14,096 nucleotides of DNA from contig MFMA01000057.1 in assembly GCA_001783355.1 (NCBI GenBank), positions 1 through 14,096 on the forward strand, given 5' to 3'. This stretch comes from Candidatus Kaiserbacteria bacterium RIFCSPLOWO2_01_FULL_54_20 (lineage in GTDB: Bacteria > Patescibacteriota > Minisyncoccia > Phycocordibacterales > UBA2100). This document shows, piece by piece, positions 1-6,208 of this stretch. A program made the translations under genes and the position numbers. Each line of letters starts with the position of its first letter. The first letter of the stretch is position 1. Below the pieces are notes generated by a model that saw only the letters and a program-made list of their open reading frames with translations, had not been told where the DNA came from and searched no databases.

Positions 1-625
1 CTCGTCGCAGCGGTGTTGCTGCGTTCGCAAGCGTTGCCCCGGTCGTTGTTACGTCATCTATCAGAAATACGTGCGCGTCACGCACGCGGGGCTCATCGGT
101 GACGGCCTGCCCGGCCAGGGCGAACGCGCCGGCAACATTTGAAAGACGTTCGGAGCGCGGAAGACGGGTCTGCGGTTTCGTCGCGCGCGTTCGCGCAAGC
201 ATGCTCACTTCCATATATGAAAGTGTGCCGTTGCGGAATTCTTCGGGGAGTGCTCGGAGCACGAGCTCGATCTGGTTCCATCCGCGTTCGCGTGCGCGGC
301 TTTTGTGCAACGGCACGGGGACAAGCAGAACCTTACGAGCGCTGAATGCTTTTGAAGAAGCGATCTCCTCGCGCAAGTAGTCCGCGAGTACCGACGACGC
401 GAGTCTCGCGGCATGTGCAGAGCCGTCATACTTGAGAGAGCGAATGAGGTCTTCGACAGCCGCATTCTGGTACTCCATGAGAGTAGTGATACGAACGCCC
501 AAGATATCGTGTGGCGTCGGCAGAAGGGGGATTTCTCCAAGTGTCCGTGCTTTTGTTCGCGCGCTACGCCCCCGGAGCGGCAAGACAATATCAACGATAG
601 CTTCGAGAAAGCTCAAGATGCGCAT
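1..625 (-). CDS. comF: ComF family phosphoribosyltransferase (3' end beyond window)
   Basis: Reading leftward from an ATG at 625-623, the frame stays open for 208 codons to the left edge, so the C-terminus is missing. The translated protein carries the ComF hallmarks in order: LIRSLKYDG near residue 60, LVPVPLHKSRARERGWNQ in the middle, then TKPQTRLPRSERLSNVAGAF, and the PRPP-binding loop VFLIDDVTTTGATL near the edge. ComF proteins are cytoplasmic and required for natural transformation in several bacteria; their exact reaction is unsettled. The N-terminus (MRILSFLEAIVDIVLPLRG) lacks the cysteine zinc-ribbon common in this family, so this is a shortened or diverged version. The gene diverges from the pterin dehydratase gene with 17 bp between start codons. 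An internal ATG near residue 55 is a less likely start because it would remove family-typical sequence. Confidence 0.9.
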   Translation of the reverse strand, partial: MRILSFLEAIVDIVLPLRGRSARTKARTLGEIPLLPTPHDILGVRITTLMEYQNAAVEDLIRSLKYDGSAHAARLASSVLADYLREEIASSKAFSARKVLLVPVPLHKSRARERGWNQIELVLRALPEEFRNGTLSYMEVSMLARTRATKPQTRLPRSERLSNVAGAFALAGQAVTDEPRVRDAHVFLIDDVTTTGATLANAATPLRR

Positions 626-628
626 AGT

Positions 629-636
629 GCTATAAT
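629..636 (+). promoter_or_regulatory. Extended -10 promoter of phhB, leaderless type
   Basis: GCTATAAT lies at 629-636, preceded by TG in the extended -10 position (TGCTATAAT, 628-636). Only six bases separate it from the ATG at 643. Transcription normally starts about seven bases after the hexamer, so the mRNA should begin at or next to the start codon. No clear -35 element is seen. The same eight bases and spacing recur before the pilin and pilD genes. Confidence 0.7.
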
Positions 637-642
637 TTTCTC

Positions 643-969
643 ATGGATCTGGCAAAAAAACGCTGTGTTCCGTGCGAGGGTGGCATGAAGCCTCTTTCGC
701 GGCGAGCGGCGCGGGGGCTCCTAAAGCACGTAGACCACTGGGTTTTGTCCCGCGATGGGAAGGCGATCTCAAAGAAGTTCCGGTTCGAGAATTTTGCGGA
801 GGCAATACACTTTGTGAACCACGTCGCCGTTATCGCGGAAGACGAAGGACACCATCCCGACCTCTCCGTTGGGTGGGGAAGGGCTACTGTCGAGCTCTCG
901 ACGCACGCGATCGGCGGATTATCGGAGAACGACTTCATTCTCGCCGCGAAGATCGACAATATCCAATAA
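643..969 (+). CDS. phhB: Pterin-4a-carbinolamine dehydratase (4a-hydroxytetrahydrobiopterin dehydratase)
   Basis: This 108-residue protein matches the full length of the PCD/DCoH family. It has an N-terminal RCVPCEGG segment (residues 7-14), the pattern FRFENFAEAIHFVNHVA (46-62), the active-site region EDEGHHPDLSVGW (66-78) with His70-His71-Pro72, and the C-terminal THAIGGLSENDFILAAKID (87-105) typical of the family. Known members dehydrate 4a-hydroxytetrahydropterin formed by aromatic amino acid hydroxylases, and some have moonlighting roles. No hydroxylase or pterin gene is visible here, so the physiological substrate is uncertain. The ATG at 643 is chosen because the -10 element sits six bases upstream. 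Two unusual features are its isolation as a single gene and the divergent comF next to it. Confidence 0.92.
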   Translation: MDLAKKRCVPCEGGMKPLSRRAARGLLKHVDHWVLSRDGKAISKKFRFENFAEAIHFVNHVAVIAEDEGHHPDLSVGWGRATVELSTHAIGGLSENDFILAAKIDNIQ

Positions 970-1067
970 CCAAGATACAAATCACAAACAATATATAAAT
1001 CTCAAGCATTCAAAGCACAAACTCAGAGCCTGCATCTATTTGGAGCTTGGATACTTGTAATTTGGTG
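969..1067. repeat. Imperfect inverted-repeat element between phhB and pilM
   Basis: The AT-rich spacer starts at the phhB stop codon with ACCAAGATACAAATCACAA and ends with a sequence whose reverse complement is ACCAAATTACAAGTATCCAA. Aligned by eye, about 15 of 21 terminal positions match between the arms (969-989 and 1046-1066). Composition is unlike the GC-rich genes around it. This looks like a small palindromic or MITE-like non-coding repeat, or the trace of one; no coding capacity is seen. The family assignment is inference. Confidence 0.45.
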
Positions 1068-1070
1068 TTT

Positions 1071-1091
1071 CCCACAGTGATATACTGTGGG
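1071..1091. promoter_or_regulatory. pilM promoter with overlapping palindrome (operator-like)
   Basis: An extended -10 element TGATATACT lies at 1078-1086, followed by seven bases and the pilM ATG at 1094, again predicting a leaderless or nearly leaderless mRNA. The same place holds a perfect inverted repeat, CCCACAG (1071-1077) and CTGTGGG (1085-1091), with a seven-base centre. A 21-bp palindrome over a -10 box is the usual layout of a repressor operator; it could also form an RNA hairpin if transcription begins upstream. The regulator is unknown. Confidence 0.55.
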
Positions 1092-1093
1092 CT

Positions 1094-2251
1094 ATGGCAT
1101 TCTCGTTTGGGGGTCTAACCCAGATGCTTTCTTCAGCACTCGGTAGGGAGGATGGAGGAAGCGTGCTCGGTATCGATATCGGCGCGAGCTCTGCGAAGAT
1201 CGTTCAACTGCGCCCGAGGGGCGGATCTGCGATCCTTGAGACCTACGGCGAGATAGCACTCGGTCCCTACGGAGGGCAGCCGATCGGCAAAGCAGTGAAG
1301 CTTTCGCCGGAAAAAACGGCTGAGGCGATCATCGATCTGATGAAAGAGGCGAACGTTACGGCTCGTTCCGGAGGTATCTCGATCCCATTTTCTTCAAGCC
1401 TCATTTCTGTTATCGAGCTCCCGAAAGTGGCGCAGGATGCGCTCAAGCGGATGGTGCCCATTGAGGCGCGGAAATACATCCCGATACCGGTTTCCGAAGT
1501 ATCTCTCGATTGGTTCGTCATTCCGGAAGATGAATCGGAGAAGAGCGCATTCGATCGCGTCTCGAGCCCTACTACCCCCGCCCGCTCACCGATGCAAGAG
1601 GTGCTCCTCGTCGCGATACACAACGACACTATCAATGCGTACCAGACCATAGCCAAGACGGCGGGCATACAGGTCGAGTTTTATGAGATAGAGATCTTCA
1701 GTGCGATACGCTCGTCTCTCTCGCACGGGATCGCTCCCATCTTAGTCGTCGATCTCGGAGCGGCCACGACCAAAATGTACATCGTCGAGCGCGGCATAGT
1801 GCGGCTGACGCATCTCGTAACGAGCGGAGGCCAGCACATGACGGAAAATCTGGGGCGTTCTCTGAGCTGGGAGTTCGAGAAAGCTGAGCGCGTGAAGCGT
1901 GAGCGGGGCCTTAACGATTCGGCGGCCTATTCGACCGACGAGAACGATCGCATCAAGACGGCAATGTTATCAACACTCTCGCGTCTCTTCTCGGAGGTCA
2001 ATCGGGTACTATTGAGCTACGGGCAGCGATATAATAAGAGCGTGTCGCACGTTGTATTGACGGGCGGCGGCGCGTCGCTCCCCGGCCTCTCGGCGTACGC
2101 GAAAGAAGCACTGAACGCCGAAGTCACGATAGCAGATCCGTTCGCCCGCACCGAAGCACCGGCGTTTCTTGCGGATGTCTTGCGTCAGATCGGGCCCGGG
2201 TTCTCGGTTTCGGTCGGCCTCGTTCTTCGCAAGCTCAAAAGTACATCATAA
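1094..2251 (+). CDS. pilM: Type IV pilus assembly protein PilM (actin-like ATPase)
   Basis: The 385-residue length and fold signatures match PilM. The first phosphate loop is GIDIGASSAK (residues 26-35), the middle has the family pattern MVPIEARKYIPIPVSEVSLDW, the second phosphate loop is VVDLGAATTK (218-227), and the adenosine loop is VVLTGGGASLPGL (320-332). PilM is a cytoplasmic actin-like protein that binds the short N-terminal tail of PilN and couples the motor ATPases to the inner-membrane alignment complex. It is the first gene of the pilus operon and is followed after three bases by the PilN-like gene, the usual order. No cysteine was found. The ATG at 1094 is favoured by the promoter placement. 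There is no Shine-Dalgarno sequence. Confidence 0.95.
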   Translation: MAFSFGGLTQMLSSALGREDGGSVLGIDIGASSAKIVQLRPRGGSAILETYGEIALGPYGGQPIGKAVKLSPEKTAEAIIDLMKEANVTARSGGISIPFSSSLISVIELPKVAQDALKRMVPIEARKYIPIPVSEVSLDWFVIPEDESEKSAFDRVSSPTTPARSPMQEVLLVAIHNDTINAYQTIAKTAGIQVEFYEIEIFSAIRSSLSHGIAPILVVDLGAATTKMYIVERGIVRLTHLVTSGGQHMTENLGRSLSWEFEKAERVKRERGLNDSAAYSTDENDRIKTAMLSTLSRLFSEVNRVLLSYGQRYNKSVSHVVLTGGGASLPGLSAYAKEALNAEVTIADPFARTEAPAFLADVLRQIGPGFSVSVGLVLRKLKSTS

Positions 2252-2254
2252 GAT

Positions 2255-2953
2255 ATGCCAAACACCACCACACAGCCGAGTTTCATCCCGCGCGAGGCCC
2301 AAAGCTTCTCGCAGGCACCACGCAGACAAAAGGGTATTGCCGACCTCTTAACACTTCTTTCGGTCGTCCTTCTCGTAGCTTCTTTCGCTCTTGCCGCGGG
2401 AGTTTTTCTATACAAGGAGTATCTCGGTTCAAGCGCTTCATCGAAGGTCAGTCAGCTCGAACGAGCGAAGGCGGCATTCGAACCGTCCCTTATTCGGGAG
2501 CTGACGCGGCTCGACGACCGCATGCGCTCCGCAGGCGATGTGCTGGGAGGCCACGTTTCTCCAACGGCATTTTTTCGGATGCTTGAGCAGACGACGATCG
2601 CAAGCATCGCGTACGCCTCCCTGGACTTTGAAGCGGTCGATACTCAACACATGACGGCCAAAATGGACGGCGTTGCAGGAAGCGTGAACGCGATAGCGCT
2701 TCAGGCGGATCTTTTCGCGAAGGGGGGAATGATCACGAGCCCCATATTTTCGAACATCAACAGAGAGCCCGACGGCATTCATTTCGATCTTTCCGCTCGC
2801 ATCAATCCTGCGGCGATCAATTACGTACAGCTCATCGCCGGCGCATCCGGGAGCGGGGCAATAGCGCCTCAGCCGGACATTCCCCCATTGGCCGCTCCGG
2901 CGACCCCGGGGGGTGAGGAGCTTAATGTGAATGCACAGGGAACCACCGACTGA
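2255..2953 (+). CDS. pilN: PilN-like type IV pilus inner-membrane alignment protein
   Basis: A 232-residue bitopic protein begins with a cytoplasmic tail containing PSFIPRE (residues 8-14), probably the counterpart of the PilM-binding tail of PilN. One hydrophobic segment follows at about residues 29-53, then an extracytoplasmic domain with a short heptad-like stretch (about 60-95), and a Pro/Ala-rich end from about residue 205. Sequence similarity to classical PilN is weak. The call rests on position directly after pilM, topology and size. It should pair with the next protein, PilO. Three bases separate it from both neighbours, so translational coupling is likely. The Pro/Ala/Gly-rich C-terminal tail is longer than in textbook PilN. 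It has no cysteine. Confidence 0.75.
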   Translation: MPNTTTQPSFIPREAQSFSQAPRRQKGIADLLTLLSVVLLVASFALAAGVFLYKEYLGSSASSKVSQLERAKAAFEPSLIRELTRLDDRMRSAGDVLGGHVSPTAFFRMLEQTTIASIAYASLDFEAVDTQHMTAKMDGVAGSVNAIALQADLFAKGGMITSPIFSNINREPDGIHFDLSARINPAAINYVQLIAGASGSGAIAPQPDIPPLAAPATPGGEELNVNAQGTTD

Positions 2954-2956
2954 TCT

Positions 2957-3541
2957 ATGTTTAAGATGATACTTTCAACTGTGGGGCTAGCGATCGCCGG
3001 AGGAGTATTTTTCTTTTTCACCCAGCCGACATACGATGCTGTGAAGGTATTAAGACGAGAGATCGGTGAATACGATCAAGCGCTCGACAAAGCGTCGGAA
3101 CTCCAGCAGCTCAAACAGTCTCTGCTCTCGCGCTACAACGCTTTCAATCCTGCCGACATCGATCGGCTTCACAAGATGCTCCCGGACCACGTGGATAATG
3201 TGCGTTTGGTGCTCGACCTGGATTACCTTGCCTCAACGAACGGTATGGCGCTGCAAAATGTCATCATATCGAACCCGCTCAGCGAAGCAGGAAGTCCGGG
3301 TGTTATAAGCGCGATAGGAGGAGGAAGACAAAAGTATGATTCATTGACCCTGAAGTTCGCGACGAGAGGCACCTACCAGAGTTTTGTCACGTTTTTGCAG
3401 GAACTTGAGGCGAGCCTTCGCATCGTCGATCTTATTTCACTCAACATAGAGCGCGAAGTATCCTCACAATCCGAGACGAGGTCGGAGCCCGAGCCGACGT
3501 ATCGGTATGATATGACGTTACGGACGTACTGGCTTAAGTAA
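2957..3541 (+). CDS. pilO: PilO-like type IV pilus inner-membrane alignment protein
   Basis: This 194-residue protein has a transmembrane segment at residues 4-22, a charged heptad-rich coiled coil at about 27-60 (LRREIGEYDQALDKASELQQ), and then the PilO-like pattern FNPADIDRLHKMLPDHVDN leading into a ferredoxin-like periplasmic-side domain. PilO forms heterodimers with PilN and links the motor to the outer part of the pilus machine. Position three bases after pilN and the shared topology support the call. It has no cysteine. The sequence matches what is expected of the Pfam PilO family better than its neighbour matches PilN. Confidence 0.82.
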   Translation: MFKMILSTVGLAIAGGVFFFFTQPTYDAVKVLRREIGEYDQALDKASELQQLKQSLLSRYNAFNPADIDRLHKMLPDHVDNVRLVLDLDYLASTNGMALQNVIISNPLSEAGSPGVISAIGGGRQKYDSLTLKFATRGTYQSFVTFLQELEASLRIVDLISLNIEREVSSQSETRSEPEPTYRYDMTLRTYWLK

Positions 3542-3547
3542 AAAAAT

Positions 3548-3910
3548 ATGGAATTCTTCGGAAAACATAAGACGATCATCCTCATCACGCTGGGTGTAAT
3601 AGTGGTGATCGGGATCTGGTGGGGGTTCTCACAAGAAACCCCGTCCACTTCCCTCATCGAGACACAGGCTTCTTCTGGAGTAAGCCCGGAAGACAGGGGT
3701 CTTGTGGATACGTTACTCCAGCTTCGCGCCGTATCTCTCAGCGGTACGATCTTTTCTGACCCGGCATTCATGAGTTTACGTGACTTCGGCAAGCAAGTAA
3801 TTCCAGAGCCGGTCGGGCGCCCCAATCCGTTCGCCCCCGTATCTACACGTCCGACAACGACCAAAGAAACCTTGCAGAGCACGCAGCTATTCTCGCCGAA
3901 ACGCCCTTGA
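3548..3910 (+). CDS. Small single-pass membrane protein, possible PilP-like pilus component
   Basis: The product is 120 residues: a short basic N-terminus, a transmembrane helix at about 9-26, a Ser/Thr/Pro-containing linker, a short conserved-looking core around residues 55-85, and the motif GRPNPFAP at 90-97 before a low-complexity tail. The PNPF/DPF-type motif recalls the region after which classical PilP becomes a beta domain, and the gene occupies the pilP slot after pilN and pilO. However, it lacks a lipobox and the PilP beta domain, so a reduced or analogous protein is more likely than a true PilP. It starts six bases after pilO in an A-rich junction and ends before a 148-bp gap. Confidence 0.7.
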   Translation: MEFFGKHKTIILITLGVIVVIGIWWGFSQETPSTSLIETQASSGVSPEDRGLVDTLLQLRAVSLSGTIFSDPAFMSLRDFGKQVIPEPVGRPNPFAPVSTRPTTTKETLQSTQLFSPKRP

Positions 3911-3923
3911 GGCCAAGAGCTAT

Positions 3924-4060
3924 ATGCCCGCACACACGAAATGGCATAGCAATTGTCGAAACATGTCATACACCTTTAACACCAGTCTTCATTCCCCGTA
4001 TGTTTTCTACATGCGGCATATGGCATTGCAGAGACAATGCCATTTCGTGTGACCGGGTAT
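3924..4060. repeat. Inverted-repeat element in the gap before pilB
   Basis: The 148-bp gap 3911-4058 is bounded by long inverted repeats. CACACGAAATGGCAT (3933-3947) is repeated exactly in reverse complement at 4037-4051. With three mismatches the match extends outward to 3924 and 4060, giving 21 of 24 positions. A second, perfect 7-bp hairpin, GGCATTG / CAATGCC, sits inside at 4022-4041. No plausible gene, tRNA or clear promoter is present. The right arm reaches the ATG of pilB. It could be a palindromic mobile element inserted in the operon, or a structured RNA that attenuates or stabilises the message before pilB. Confidence 0.6.
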
Positions 4061-5780
4061 GCCTCCTCCAAGTACAAATACGGCGGTACTAGCGCCTGGA
4101 GGCGAGATCAGCGCCCCGTCACGCTCTTTGGGTGACAGCAAAGTTCCATACGACGTCCTCAAATACATTCCGGAGGAGTCCGCCACACATTACCAGCTTG
4201 CCCCTCTTGCGGTTAAGGATGGAGTACTGGAGATCGGAATGGTAGACCCGGACGATATTCGCGGTCTCGACGCCTTGAATTTCATTGCGCGCAACACAGG
4301 CATGCCGTTCAAGGTGTTCAAGATCTCCAAGGACGACTTTGAGCGCATACTGAAAATGTACCGCGGGCTCGGCGGGGAAGTCGATCGCGCGGTGACCGAT
4401 CTTCAGGTAGAGACAGCTCAGCGGAGTGTCGCCGCCGAGAAAGAATCCGCCCCGCTCGATCTGGACGATCTTTCTCTCATACAGAAAGACGGGACCGAGT
4501 TGGCCAAGAACATACAGGAGGACGCTCCGACGATAAAGATCGTCTCTACGATATTGCGCTATGCGATCGACGGCAAAGCTTCCGACATCCACATTGAGCC
4601 GCAAACGTCGGGCGTGCGCGTGCGCTATCGCGTCGACGGTGATCTTCACACAAGCGTCATTCTGCCTCAAAATACTCACCGCGCACTGGTGGCCCGAGTA
4701 AAGGTTCTGGCGTCGATTCGCCTCGATGAGCAAAGAAAACCACAGGACGGACGCTTTTCCGCTACCATCGACGGACGTCCGATCGACTTCCGTGTTTCGA
4801 CGTTCCCCTCATACAACGGAGAGAAGATAGTCATCCGTATCCTCGATCGAAACCTGGGCTTCATTCCGCTCGATAAGATCGGACTTTCCGAAAGGAATCT
4901 CGACTTGATGCGAAAAGGCATACAGCGCCCCCATGGCCTGATCCTCATATCAGGCCCGACCGGCAGCGGTAAATCGACGACACTGTATTCAATGCTTGCG
5001 GAAATGGATCGCGAGCACAGGAACGTTCTTTCTCTTGAAGACCCGATAGAATATTACGTTGAGGGTGTGACCCAATCACAAGTACGCCCCGAGATCGGCT
5101 ACAGTTTTGCGAACGGTCTTCGCACGACGCTCCGGCAGGACCCCGACATCATCATGGTGGGTGAGATCCGCGATGCGGAAACGGCCAAGCTCGCGATACA
5201 GGCGGCGCTTACCGGACACTTGGTGCTTTCTACGATCCATACCAACGACGCCGTCGGCACCATCCCGCGTCTTATCGACATGGGTGTTGAGCCGTATCTG
5301 ATACCTCCTGTTCTGATCGCGTCTATCGCCCAGCGCTTGGTGCGCACGTTCTCGGAGGGAGGAGGCGAAGAAGTCGAGCTATCCCCGAGTGTTCGAAAAG
5401 CGATCGAAACCCAGCAAGCCTCTCTTCCGCAGAAGTATCGCTTTAAGGTTCCCGACAAAGTATGGGAGCCAAAGCGCACACCGACTTCTCCGACGGGTTT
5501 ACGAGGTCGTATGGCGGTCTTTGAAGTGCTGGAAATGACGGGGCGATTGGAAAAGGTCATTCTTGAGGGCCACGTAGAGTCGCACTTGTGGAAGGCGGCG
5601 CGCGACGAAGGAATGCTCACTATGCAGGAGGATGCTATGATGAAAGCGTTTGCAAAATTAGTTCCATTCTCCGAAGTCAATACGCTCTCAAGCATGCTGC
5701 TTTCCGGTGAGGCAGAAGTGAAGGAGGCGGCAAAGGATAGCGTAGAGAAGGAAGTTACCGATAAAGAAGAATCCGTATGA
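4059..5780 (+). CDS. pilB: Type IV pilus extension ATPase PilB (GspE family)
   Basis: The 573-residue protein has an N-terminal T2SSE_N-like domain (about 28-110, starting KVPYDVLKYIPEESA) and the GspE core: KASDIHIEP, the Walker A loop GPTGSGKST (299-307), the Asp box LEDPIEY (about 326-332), Walker B DPDIIMVGEIRD (361-372) and the His box GHLVLSTIHTNDA. It is a cytoplasmic hexamer powering pilin polymerisation through PilC. The tetracysteine zinc motif usual between the His box and C-terminal domain is absent; this stretch (about 430-480) is Cys-free. An in-frame TGA at 4050 fixes 4059 as the most upstream ATG. Family-like sequence begins only at residue 28, so a TTG at 4128 is an alternative. 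Its stop overlaps the next start (ATGA). Confidence 0.95.
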   Translation: MPPPSTNTAVLAPGGEISAPSRSLGDSKVPYDVLKYIPEESATHYQLAPLAVKDGVLEIGMVDPDDIRGLDALNFIARNTGMPFKVFKISKDDFERILKMYRGLGGEVDRAVTDLQVETAQRSVAAEKESAPLDLDDLSLIQKDGTELAKNIQEDAPTIKIVSTILRYAIDGKASDIHIEPQTSGVRVRYRVDGDLHTSVILPQNTHRALVARVKVLASIRLDEQRKPQDGRFSATIDGRPIDFRVSTFPSYNGEKIVIRILDRNLGFIPLDKIGLSERNLDLMRKGIQRPHGLILISGPTGSGKSTTLYSMLAEMDREHRNVLSLEDPIEYYVEGVTQSQVRPEIGYSFANGLRTTLRQDPDIIMVGEIRDAETAKLAIQAALTGHLVLSTIHTNDAVGTIPRLIDMGVEPYLIPPVLIASIAQRLVRTFSEGGGEEVELSPSVRKAIETQQASLPQKYRFKVPDKVWEPKRTPTSPTGLRGRMAVFEVLEMTGRLEKVILEGHVESHLWKAARDEGMLTMQEDAMMKAFAKLVPFSEVNTLSSMLLSGEAEVKEAAKDSVEKEVTDKEESV

Positions 5781-6184
5781 CCGAAGCGACGAAAGGGAAC
5801 ATACTCCTGGTGGACGACGACAAGTTCCTTGTCGACATGTACAGCATGAAATTCACGGCAGGAAATTTCCAGGTGCAGGCGTGTCTTTCGGTTACGGACG
5901 CGCTGGAAGCCCTGAAAGGAGGCTTCCATGCGGACGCGATCGTTTTTGATCTCCTGATGCCTGAACAGGATGGTTTTTCACTGCTGCAGACCATATCGAA
6001 AGAAGGCCTTGCAAAGGGTGCGGCGCTCATCGCGCTCACGAACCAGAGCGACGATTCAGAAAAAGTAAAGGCCGAGGGTCTTGGGGCGGATCGATACATC
6101 GTGAAAGCGAGCATGATCCCATCGGAGGTCGTCAGTGTCGTCGGGGAGGAGATAGCCAAGAAAAGTAAGACCCCTGCTGCTTAA
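5777..6184 (+). CDS. Single-domain CheY-like response regulator
   Basis: This 135-residue receiver domain has no output domain. Key residues are in place: the acidic pocket Asp13-Asp14-Asp15 (LLVDDDKF), phosphoacceptor Asp58 (AIVFDLLMPEQDGF), switch Thr88 (LIALTNQ) and Lys110 (YIVKAS). It should be phosphorylated by a histidine kinase that is not encoded here. It overlaps pilB by four bases (ATGA) and precedes pilT, so it is co-expressed with both motor ATPases. By analogy with PilG/PilH of the Chp system it may bias extension against retraction; that role is inference. The 23-residue stretch after Lys110 ends in a Lys/Ala-rich tail. Confidence 0.92.
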   Translation: MTEATKGNILLVDDDKFLVDMYSMKFTAGNFQVQACLSVTDALEALKGGFHADAIVFDLLMPEQDGFSLLQTISKEGLAKGAALIALTNQSDDSEKVKAEGLGADRYIVKASMIPSEVVSVVGEEIAKKSKTPAA

Positions 6185-6192
6185 AAATGCGT

Positions 6193-6203
6193 TACAATGT
6201 AAT
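6193..6203 (+). promoter_or_regulatory. Possible internal promoter of pilT
   Basis: The 24-bp gap before pilT contains TACAAT (6193-6198), ten bases before the ATG, overlapping TGTAAT (6198-6203), five bases before it. Either could act as a -10 element and give a very short or absent leader. Matches to consensus are weaker than for the other promoters in this window and no -35 is evident. The alternative is simple read-through from the upstream operon. Confidence 0.3.
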
Positions 6204-6208
6204 TTCCT

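Noticed and set aside
205..594. 129-residue open frame on the minus strand
   Set aside because: It overlaps the comF frame in another phase, and its translation is Arg/Ser-rich without family features; comF motifs in the correct frame are unmistakable.
413..688. 91-residue open frame on the plus strand
   Set aside because: It runs antisense to comF and into phhB in a different frame. No motif was recognised.
3907..4092. 61-residue open frame in the gap before pilB
   Set aside because: It reads through the inverted-repeat element, overlaps the starts of its neighbours, and has no family-like features.
5099..5929. 276-residue open frame on the minus strand
   Set aside because: It is the reverse-strand shadow of pilB and the receiver; Ser/Arg-rich with no domain.
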